Shown here: one piece after another, positions 1-8,785 of the stretch
How the letters are laid out: every line of letters starts with the position of its first letter
Numbering within the stretch: position 1 is the stretch's first letter
Assembly: GCA_013350335.1 (NCBI GenBank)
Contig: CM023533.1
Coordinates: 31,974,869 to 32,038,868 of the forward strand
Reading direction: 5' to 3'
From: Chimonanthus salicifolius
Taxonomy: Eukaryota; Streptophyta; Magnoliopsida; Laurales; Calycanthaceae
DNA length: 64,000 nt
Program-made: the position numbers and the translations under genes
The notes under the pieces: model-generated
The model's database searches: none
What the model was told of the DNA's origin: nothing
Seen by the model: only the letters and a program-made list of their open reading frames with translations

Positions 1-454
1 GTTCAATTTTATTGCTAAACATTATATTATAAAAAAATAAACAAAGGGAAAAATATAAACCAGTGCGTGGGTGCCTGGATGGGCTTTATTTCTGGACCCA
101 ACTCGCCTAGAGGTAGATATCACAGTCTTTCTATTGTGCTAGCTCTAGAAGACACTTTATCCTCAAAAAACATGCCTACTGTGTTCAAGTGAAAACAACC
201 GTCCTATTGCCTGAGGTACTATGCCAAAGAATTAATTTCACCTTTCTTTGAGAAAGGCCCATAACCCCATCCTAACATGAGAGCCTGAAAAGAAGGAAGG
301 ACGCAGTGGACCGAAAAAAAGAGAGAAGGAAAAGGACCAGATTCATGCCATGAAAGGGAAATATAGAAATAAGTGATTGACTGATTCCTCATTATTCCAG
401 CATAGATAGCAATATCAGGTTAAGCAAAGTTTCTACTTACATTGAACTCTGAAT
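1..454. other. intergenic DNA, no gene seen
   Basis: I see no coding region, RNA gene or clear repeat boundary here. It is moderately AT-rich plant intergenic sequence. The last 8 bases (447-454, ctctgaat) are read as the left target-site duplication of the adjacent MITE. Confidence 0.5.
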
Positions 455-674
455 CAGGGTAAAAAAAACGGTCCTGACATATCTCAGCCAATATGAGATG
501 TATCGGTCTGTACGGACGAGATCTCGGCTGATATGACCGATATCTCGCTGATATCGGCTGATACGGCCGAGATTTGTAAAAAAAATTAGAGAAAAAAATT
601 GCCCAATCTCGGCGAGATATCGGCCGAAAAACGGTGGACCCGAGATCTCGGGTCCACCGTTTTTTGGACCCCTT
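455..674. mobile_element. hAT-like MITE, ATCGGCCGAT-rich family
   Basis: A 220-bp element with no coding capacity. The left end begins CAGGGTAAAAAAAACGG and the right end, read inverted, begins AAGGGGTCCAAAAAACGG, so the termini are imperfect inverted repeats. It is flanked by ctctgaat (447-454) and ttctgaat (675-682), a 7-of-8 match and the size expected of hAT insertion. The interior is packed with variants of ATCGGCTGAT and CGGCCGAGAT. The same motifs fill the elements at 48781-48994 and 51431-51814, so I infer one family. No transposase is present. Confidence 0.6.
627..664. repeat. 38-bp perfect palindrome
   Basis: Two 19-base arms meet between positions 645 and 646 with no spacer. The core around the centre is CCCGAGATCTCGGG and the outer arms end in A5/T5. 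Symmetry is perfect from 627 to 664 and breaks at 626/665. It lies at the right end of the hAT-like MITE and can form a hairpin without a loop. Confidence 0.9.
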
Positions 675-1156
675 TTCTGAATATATTTGAAGTGGGGTTT
701 TCTCCATTCAATGGAGTTCCATGTTCAATTTTTTTTTTTTGTGTGTGTGTTTTTGTGTTGTGTGCGTGTGGTGGTGGGACGGGGTGGAGATGGTCATGTG
801 ACTTGAACCTACGCAATTCCTTGATGCCTTCTTGGTTTGTGAATCTTTCAACCATAATGAGGTCTTTGAGTTTGAATGGTGTGTGAGACCCCATTATAAA
901 ATGTGCCTTGAACCGACAATTTTAAGGCTGCATGGTGAAGACCCAGTAATCATGCTACAGACTCTCGTCAACTCAGTAATCATGCCAGAAGCTCTTGTCA
1001 TGGTCTGTGGAAGTTTGCTTAGATCGTTAAGACTCTGGTTCATGGTTTGCACTACTCTAGAAATCCTAGTTTTTTGGTGTAGGATGAGATAATTCACCTT
1101 GTCAGATTGTTCAGCTAGATAGTTCTGGACCAGTCAACTCGTAACCCTTTGGATCC
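675..1156. other. intergenic, GT-rich low-complexity tract
   Basis: Positions about 728-785 hold a T-run followed by a GT-rich tract. The remainder has only short open frames without recognisable domains. No gene is supported. Confidence 0.5.
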
Positions 1157-1540
1157 TTGGTTTTCTTAAATCGTCTATTTCATGCAGCTAGGATTTCATG
1201 TCGATGTTACTTGAACAAGTTGATCATCACAAGCAGTCATCCTCAAAATGCAGATTTCCCTCGCTACTACTCAAAGGAGAAGAAGCCATTCCCTATACCG
1301 GTTGTGGAGTTAAGGCGTGCAGCAAGGGAGAGAATCAAAAGCATGAAGGGACAGCCTGAGAGACCAGTCCCACCACCTAGAAATGGGTTACTGGTTCAGA
1401 GTCTGATACCTGTTGCATATGAAGTGTTGAATGCTAGGGTTGAATTGATTAACAGCCTCAAGAAGCTCATGAAAGTGGTACCGATGAATGCTTACAAGCA
1501 TCGTGACAAATACCGTTCTCGAGACATTAACAACAATTAG
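1157..1540 (+). pseudogene. APO-family (organelle RNA-binding) exon remnant
   Basis: The open frame encodes about 127 residues resembling the region before the first zinc-binding repeat of plant APO proteins (ACCUMULATION OF PHOTOSYSTEM ONE family, APO4-like). It contains KKPFPIPVVELRRAARER, then RPVPPPRNGLLVQSLIPVAY, then a VVP stretch. In the family a Cys/His-rich motif should follow directly. Here the frame degenerates (NAYKHRDKYRSRD) and stops at 1540, with the conserved cysteines missing. The frame opens at TTG, not ATG, and no downstream APO exon is seen. I read it as a truncated remnant, not a working gene. APO4 versus another APO member is inferred from memory of the family. Confidence 0.6.
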
Positions 1541-1889
1541 TAATAATGGGATATTTTTAAATTCTTGGACTTTTACCGAGAATTTAACGGGAAAATCTCA
1601 CGGAAATTATAATATTTAAAAAATAAAAAAATAGAATAAATAAAAAAATTAATGAAATAAAAATGGTATAGGAAATTTAGCAGGAATTTATTGGAATTTA
1701 CCTGCAATTTACCGGAATATTATCGCGTTATTAACGTTTATCGCGTTTTTAACATGATTTTATCGAGAATTTACCGGAAATTTATTGTCGTGGCGATAAA
1801 AACGCGTTTTTAACGCGGTAATGGTATTTTGCCGATAAAAACGCTGTAAATTTGAAAATACCGCCGATATTTGTCACAAGACTTACAAG
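1541..1889. repeat. short-motif repeat cluster (TTTACCGGAA / TTTTAACGCG)
   Basis: An AT-rich tract in which TTTACCGG/CCGGTAAA-like and GCGATAAAAACGC/GCGTTTTTAACGC words recur in both orientations. This resembles the subterminal repeats of a DNA transposon, but I found no termini or target duplication. No gene is seen. Confidence 0.35.
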
Positions 1890-2506
1890 TAGACCTGTAA
1901 ACGGACCCAGGTCCGGTCCGAATGTTAGAATCCATCAATGAGCCGCACTCTGGGGTCCGATAAGGACTCGCGGACAGATCCGGAGAGTCCGATAAGGACT
2001 CGGGCGGGCCACGAACGGTCCGCGAGTCCTTTGAATTTAAACAGAAACTTTAGGGTTTCTTCTGCATTCCTCTTCTCGGTTTGCGATTGCTCTCACAACC
2101 CTCCTCTCGCAGTCGCCGCACTCTCGATCTCTCTTGATTTCATCTCTCGCCGCTCGCTCTCTCGATCTCCCTCTCGCCGGATCTCTCTAGCTAAAATGCT
2201 GCCGAAAGAGAGGTTATAAGGTGGTTAGGTTTTGGGTTTTGGAATTCCTTTTTTTTTTTACAAAATAAAAATCTCCAATTTCCAAAAAAAGCTCAAAGAA
2301 ATCAAATGACAAACATCGAGAGAAAAAGTGTGATTTTCAAACTTTTAAGATGACAGAATATTCAATAATTCAAAATTACTAAAGTGCCCTTTAAGTCTCC
2401 AAACTCAAAACCGGGCAAACCAGGACCTACCACGGGGCCCACACTCACCCCACTCCTACCAAGGCCCTAAAACTCCGAAAAATCAGGTCGGATCGTTACA
2501 CCTCTA
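1890..2506. mobile_element. hAT-like element enclosing a leader-like segment
   Basis: The left end reads TAGACCTGTAAACGGACC. The right end, inverted, reads TAGAGGTGTAACGATCC, matching the TAGRGGTGT termini common in plant hAT elements. GGTCCG/CGGACC words crowd the left flank. Inside, about 2050-2200 looks like the 5' leader of a plant housekeeping gene: a TAGGGTTT telo-box-like motif, then a long pyrimidine-rich tract (TCTCTCGATCTC repeats). Flanking 8-mers (1882-1889 and 2507-2514) do not match, so the boundaries are inferred from the termini only. Confidence 0.4.
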
Positions 2507-2610
2507 CTCCATCTAGGCCCCTCTAGTAGTTGCTGTGCTATGGCCCCCTCCCCCTCCCTAATGGCTTCCTTGTGCCCCCAGATGAGGGTGGTTAGTGTCT
2601 TTGTGAGGCA

Positions 2611-2935
2611 TGTTTCCGTGCGAACGAGAGTCCTACATCGGTTGTGAGGAGAAAAATCTAAGCACTTATAAGGGATCAGGCCACTCCACCTATCAAGCTA
2701 GTCTTTTGGAGTGGAAGTCGAGTCCTAACAGTGGTACCAGATCTAGGTCTCCAACCCACAAAATGTGGACTTAGGGATCCTCTAGCTAAATGGGATGGTT
2801 GGCAAAGTTCTATCTGTCGGAGAGCCTCATTCGAGACAAAAATTGTTGGGGTGCGAACCAAGAGAGCCCCACATAAGGGACTGGATCACTCCACCTATCA
2901 AACTAGTCTTTTAGAGTGGAAACACAGTCCTAACA
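2611..2935 (+). mobile_element. TRIM (LTR-PBS-LTR miniature retrotransposon)
   Basis: Two related direct repeats lie at 2611-2730 and 2844-2935. Both start TGTT, contain GTGCGAAC and CCACCTATCAA, and end GTCCTAACA. Right after the first copy comes TGGTACCAGATC (from 2732), close to the plant initiator-Met tRNA primer-binding site TGGTATCAGAGC. The internal region is only about 110 bp with no gag or pol, which defines a TRIM. The second LTR is about 28 bp shorter. Flanking pentamers aggca and aggac are only a partial target duplication. Confidence 0.7.
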
Positions 2936-3180
2936 AGGACTTCCTATGCATTTTGTGCATCTCTTTGCAGTCTTCCCACTTCTCTCCTCCGCGCGCCCCC
3001 CCCCCCCCCAAAAAAAAAATTACTGCTTCGGAATGAAACAACAATTCTAGCATCTAGATCTGATCAAATATATGAATGATAAAATGGAACTTGACTTTCA
3101 ATATATTGTTAATTTACCAATGAATACTGCTGATTACATTATACATTTTTTGGATAAAGATGTACGAATCCGAGAACCAA

Positions 3181-6100
3181 TCATTTCGGCATTCGTGAGG
3201 TCCATATTTCCCAGTCTTGATCAACATAGTTTTGGGCCCATAAAAGAGCTGCACGTGCAGCCACAGGTGCTCCAGGCAATTTTTTCTCCTTGAGAGCAAG
3301 CAGCATATCTGTGAAAGGTTCCACCAAGAGCGTACCCGGCCCTCCATATTCCTTATGCAAGAAATCATTAAAGATCTGAATTTCAAAGCCACATCCATCA
3401 AGTTAGCATCCAGTTCTCAATTACATGAACTTAAATCCAAAACAGTACCAGCTCAATATCATGGCAAATCTAACCAAGAAACCCAAAAAGCACTGAACAT
3501 TCATATTAGATATTCCTTCCATCAGGTGTTCTTTGAGGACTCTATGGGACGGATTACCCTTGAATAGTTTGAGAATTTGTCCTTGTGAATCAGGACATGT
3601 AAACATCTTCATACACTAGACCGAGCGGAGTTCATGGACAAAATGGTCGATTAGATTGACCCAATGTGAATGCTTTGCAAAAGTTTTCTAGATTGGAACT
3701 CTTAGCCATCAAAGCTCAAGGAGTCCAGTCCATAAACACAGAAATCAAACGGCAGATGCATAGTGGAATCTACAAGTAGACAATTATCCTTACAGATACA
3801 TATGTTGGCAAAACAAGCATGAAAAGGGAACTTTTTGAGAAAAAGATAATGCAACCAGCCAAAAGATGAATTTTCAGCAACTGAAAGTAGTTAGATCCAT
3901 GTAGAAGCCCAAGACCCCCCCACCTCTTCCCGAGTATGAGAGCATTGGGTAAAACTCCATATGCACACAGCCCCCCGCAAGCCATAGCCATCGAGTGACC
4001 ACAGGCATAGTTAGATCCATGTTGATTCATCAACATCCAAATAACTGACAAACTGAGGCCAAAGAATGATAGAACCAAAATTAGTCTAAACCACAAACAA
4101 CCAGTAGTAGTGAACACCAGTTAACGAAACACTTGCATCAAACTCACCCTTGTAATCAAATAAACTTAAATGCAACACCATATAACCAACTGCTAGAAAA
4201 GAACCAATCAGCCAAATAACAAATTGAAATAAAATAAACCTTGCAAGCATGAAGTGTGAAAACCAGTCACTTTACACAAGAATGGAAGATGCGGACCCAT
4301 TAAGTTCATCGTCTGTCCAAGAAGTAGCCAGAGTTCCCTTGCACTTGTACAAGTTAGATTTCAAACTGTACTAGAGCTCCAAGCCAAAGCTCATCATTCA
4401 ACAAATGGTTGAAACAGTGGCGAGACTTAGGTTGTGGACTAATTAAAGGCATCAATAGCCAAACCCTCGCAGCCTTAGGTTGAGGCAGCGACATGATTAT
4501 ACAAACCCTCTAGCATGGCCAATATCTAAATATCCAAAAGCCATCAAACATGATTACTCTCTCAAACCGCAACTCAGCAAAGGCAAAGGCTTTGGTTTCA
4601 AAAGTAACAATATCCATGTGGATGAAAATCAGTGTCCAAAGCATATAATGCACTTCAGGTCAATTATTACTTCACACACCATAAGGATGCAATGGAACAA
4701 AGGCCTCAGGCCTAGGGATATGTTCTAGCTAGAGAACATGACATTCCAACAAATGAGAGTTTTCATAACTTCAACCTCATTTGATTGGTAAATACCAAAT
4801 GCTACCATGAAAATAGCCACAAATTGCTTATATAGGTTTTCCAAACCAAGCCCAAACAATAATCATAGCCATGCAATTCTAACAAGGCCTTTAAATCGTA
4901 GCCCTTCTATAATGTGAGTAAACCAACTAAATTACTCAGAACAAAAACTAAACCATTTAGAGAACTTAAATAAAACCCTATTTACTTTAGCATGTGTTGA
5001 ATTAAACTATAGTGCGACGGTAGTGTTGGACTACAGATCATATATTGATTTTTTTATGTAGAATTAGTACAATAGTTCTAAGATTTGGATCGACCTAAAA
5101 GGCACATGAGACATTAGATCGACACCTGAGGTGAGTGGGGTCCCATGAAGTGATCTCCAATTTCACAAAGATCAAAGGCCAAGATACAAACAGTATGCAG
5201 TATCTTCCAAAATAGAGGGAAAAGATTGAAAAAGGCTGACCTTAAAGGATTGAAAGAATCAAAACCTCCATTAGATTCTACTATAGAGCCCATGTAGCTA
5301 AACTTATTGCAATGCGATACTAAGTCATTCCCAATGTTAATTGAATCACCCTCCCTATTGTCTATTTTACTAAAGTCGCACTCAATGTATTATATTTTTA
5401 ATATACTAATATTTAAACCATTTGTCTCAAAAGTTTTCCTCTAAGATTCCAACTTATTAGTAAGTTGTTTCATTTCATTACTTTATACTATATCTCTTCA
5501 TCATGGATTCCCAATGTAAGTAATTCATAATGAATGCAAATATTTACGGACTTAACAAAAATCCTTGTTGAAGTCCCACTCAAACTAGAAACTCTGTTGT
5601 CTCTCCACAAATTGTCCTAGCATTAGTGGTTGTTCCATTATGCATATTCTATAAAATCTCTATGTATCATTAGGGACGCATTTATTTTTTAATGCTTTCA
5701 TATTAATTTCCTTGAGATTCTATCATATAGCCTTCTCTAAGTTGATAAACATCGCATATAAGTTCTTCCTCTATTCCCTAAATTTCTCTCTGAGTTGTCT
5801 CAGCACAAAAATGACTTCCATTGTTGGCATCCCTTGCTTAAACCCAAATTGATTTTATGAGATACTTCACTCTTGTTTGAGACGAGCCTTTATTACTCTC
5901 TCTCAGAGTTTCATAGTTTGACTCATGAGTATAATGGCATGAAAATTTGCACAACTCTGAATATATCCTTTGTTCTTATAAAAAGAGACCACTATACTTT
6001 TGCGCCACTCATGAAGCTTTTTTTAGGTTAAATTTTTATTGAACAATCGAATCAACCAACACACCTCAAATTCACATAGTATAGTCCAAACCTTGATAGG

Positions 6101-6839
6101 ATACCATATAGGCTTACCACTCTATGTTTCTACATCTATTCAAAGGCTAGGTTTACTTTTGTTTCTTATATCATCATCCCCTCATTTGCTAATTCTTTCA
6201 TATGAACTTCACTTTAAAATTCTATATCTCACACTCTTCTTCATCGCTGTCTTTAACTAAGATCCTTTGGTTTTCATCCTTAATGGATGTTATGTGATCA
6301 AGATCTCTACTCCTTAGCTATCGTACTAAATAGATCCTTACTTTTCACATTAATACCTTAGATCAAATGGCTAATTATGATATTCGTCTTTGATTTTAGA
6401 ATATGGGTTATGTTGTGATCTCTAATACAATGTAAATAGGTCAATAAGCCGACCAAGTGGCACATTTGATAAAAACACTTGTGCCATTTTATAAAACAAC
6501 AAACAGTACAGAATTACTTTATAGGTCTCTAGGTCAGAAAGACAAAGTTGCCAGCTTGCCATAGCATATGAAGAAAATGTTGTCTTGTTGAGAAACTCCT
6601 ATTGCTATAATTTAGAGTCATCTACCACTAAATACGCAATTGGGAACATGGCCCCTCCAAACCATGGGAGAATCCCTTCAATGTAGATAAGTTGCTTTGG
6701 AATATATTCTATATATTTGTTTTTAGCCCCCTCAAAACATTTTCAAGTTTCTATGCTCATCAACCCAACAAAAAGTCTATCTCTTCTCTTTCTCTCTCTC
6801 TCTCTGTCTCATGCACCAAGCCTTTGGGCATTAGCAAAG

Positions 6840-6882
<43 letters not shown>

Positions 6883-6916
6883 GTCTCATGCACCAAGCCT
6901 TTGGGCATTAGCAAAG

Positions 6917-6954
<38 letters not shown>

Positions 6955-8234
6955 ATCAAAAAAGGGGGAATTTTTTTTTAAAAAAATAAAGCACAGAAGA
7001 AGAAAACCAAGTGTTTGGGTCAGCATTGCAGTGAAAAAAAAAAACAGAAGAAAAAAGAAAAAAAATATTGTAGGGAAAGCTAACCCAAATATAAGGTGAT
7101 TTTTTTTCTTTTGTTTTGTTAATCATGAATTTCATTTTTTATTAGAACTCGTCAATAAATATTATCATATTAAACACTAATTGAAGAATGATAAATTAAG
7201 ACCTTCTCACATACTGACCAATGCTATATTGATCTTTTGCATTTAACCTATCCAAATTTTGATTTAGGCTTAACTAATTAGAAACCCTAAAATTTATATT
7301 GGTCCCTCTAACATAAAATTTCTTGATACGCCCCCGTACATAAATGGCATGCTTGTGTAAGATGACCATATGAAATAGGAGGGCCTTTCAAGATTTATTA
7401 GACCAATAGGAATTAGTTTTATCCAGTGTTCTTAGTCCACATTAACCCCTTGAAACTCCTCATAAAACATCTATGAGGACCTCTTTTCAGGACAATCTAC
7501 TTTCATAGACAGAACCCAATGCCAAAGGTTCTAGGCATAGGTTGCTAGGATGGAGAGACTGGGGTGTACCCAAAATTGAAAATGGTTGCTAGAATGGGCA
7601 TAGTTAATGACATAGGTTGCCATGAACTACAGAATCATCAAATTACATACTACCAGATACCTATTTACACCAAGCGAAAAAAAAAAATTATCGTTTGGCA
7701 GAAGCAGTACGTCGGTGCAGATCTTCACGACCATATCCATATCACCACCAAAAGTCTCCATCTCCTTAGAAAGCCTCTTCCGAAGCTCATTTTGGAACTT
7801 CCGAGTTTCCTATGGAAGCCATATATCAAGGAGTGGAACAGAAATTAATAGAATTCAAAGAGGAGTCGTCAAATGAACCCCAACCCGCACCCCCACCCAC
7901 CCAAAACCCAACAAAAGAAAAAGAAAAAGAAAATACTAAAGAAAAGGAAAAGGAATTGCAAAAGAGGAAATGGGTGTATTTTAAAAAGGAAGAAGAAACT
8001 CACAGCTTCAGCAAATTCCGGAATTGGGTCAGGGTAGACATATTTGGGTTGCAACGCTGCCCGTGGAAGCGTCAGAGATGGCTTCGAGAAGATGGGCTTA
8101 AAGGAGATTAGGGAATGAAGTTGATGGGAAGTTGCAGAGAGACTCACAGAGTATGTTCTACTTGGGGATGGACGGAAAGGAGAGAGGAAGAGATCAGAAT
8201 GAGAGGCTATAACGTTGAACGATACGAGAGCCAT
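3181..8234 (-). CDS. PRIN2: PRIN2-like plastid protein, three exons
   Basis: Exons (transcribed order) are 8004-8234, 7711-7809 and 3181-3375. All joins are GT-AG and keep frame, giving 174 residues. Residues 1-60 are Ser/Pro/Arg-rich and basic, as in a chloroplast transit peptide. The mature part starts about residue 62 with PKYVYPDPIPEFAEA, continues ETRKFQNELRKRLSK, and ends with EYGGPGTLLVEPFTDMLLA and WAQNYVDQDWEIW. These blocks match my recollection of plant PLASTID REDOX INSENSITIVE 2, which associates with plastid nucleoids and supports PEP-dependent transcription. ATG 8234 is chosen because the frame reaches further only to a GTG. The one cysteine of the mature part lies in KICTD (about residue 108). 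Intron 2 is 4.3 kb and holds an RTE LINE and CT repeats. No lesion is seen. The structure is firm; the exact family name is less so. Confidence 0.8.
5230..6060 (-). mobile_element. degenerate RTE-type LINE reverse transcriptase
   Basis: Read on the minus strand in changing frames, this shows reverse transcriptase blocks of plant RTE LINEs: EWRKSIVVSFYKNKGYIQSC, then an NQFGF-like block followed by a TMEVIFVLRQLREKFR-like block, then an INLEKA block (the D of the normal DLEKAYD is lost), and near the 3' side CNKFSYMGSIVESNGG. Several stops and frameshifts interrupt it, so it is dead. It lies in intron 2 of the PRIN2-like gene, in the same transcriptional orientation. Confidence 0.6.
6781..6952. 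repeat. CT microsatellite with duplicated 77-bp unit
   Basis: Three (CT)n tracts are separated by two near-identical copies of a block containing ATGCACCAAGCCTTTGGGCA. The copies start at 6811 and 6888, so the period is 77 bp. The open frames here are low-complexity Leu/Ser runs and not genes. The block lies in intron 2 of the PRIN2-like gene. Confidence 0.8.
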
Positions 8235-8744
8235 TGTGGGAAGGAGGCTGAGAGACACAGCGAGAGACGCTCTGCTTTACGGGCTTTTCTATACTACACA
8301 GTCCTTATACTCTTAAATCTTAATCTCTTATAGCATGCAACTTGGGCCGGATCTAATCCCAGCCCAGGTAAAAAATATGAAAATTCGCCCGTGCTCATTT
8401 CTCTCTCTTCAAATATTTTTTTAATCTCGGTGTTGCTTTTTTTTTTTAAAAAAAAAAATCTGAATAAAATAAAGAAAATAAAAAAATCTATTTAAAAAAT
8501 TTGAAAAAGTAAATATCGGCCCGATATGGGCCCACGGCCGATATCAATTTTTTTTTAAAAAAAAATGAATTAATGAGATCTGGGCTGATGTCTCTTCAGT
8601 TAGTCAGATACGCAATTCAACTCCTGTGTTCGAGTAAGAAAGTAAGGGCCTAATTGAATCTAGATTTAGCTGAGCGTGTCCATGAAAGTCTGAATTTGAT
8701 CTAAAAAATTGAATTTGATCTAAAAAATTTAAATTTGAGCCATA
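8235..8744. other. upstream region of the PRIN2-like gene
   Basis: About 500 bp upstream of the minus-strand PRIN2-like ATG. The first 100 bp are purine-rich on the plus strand, as in a leader. Positions 8513-8545 contain ATCGGCCCGAT and CGGCCGATAT words like those of the hAT-like MITE family, beside A/T homopolymers. I could not define MITE ends. No other gene is seen. Confidence 0.4.
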
Positions 8745-8783
8745 ATCTATAAAATTTAATATTTTAATTTGAAGGTAAGATTA
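8745..8783 (+). repeat. left copy of 39-bp direct repeat
   Basis: This segment recurs at 11333-11370 with one gap and one mismatch (core TTTAATATTTTAATTTGAAG), just outside the two ends of the inverted-repeat element at 8786-11322. Confidence 0.85.
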
Positions 8784-8785
8784 GA

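Noticed and set aside
8303..8309. TATAAGG on the minus strand upstream of the PRIN2-like gene
   Set aside because: A weak match, with no independent evidence for a start site.
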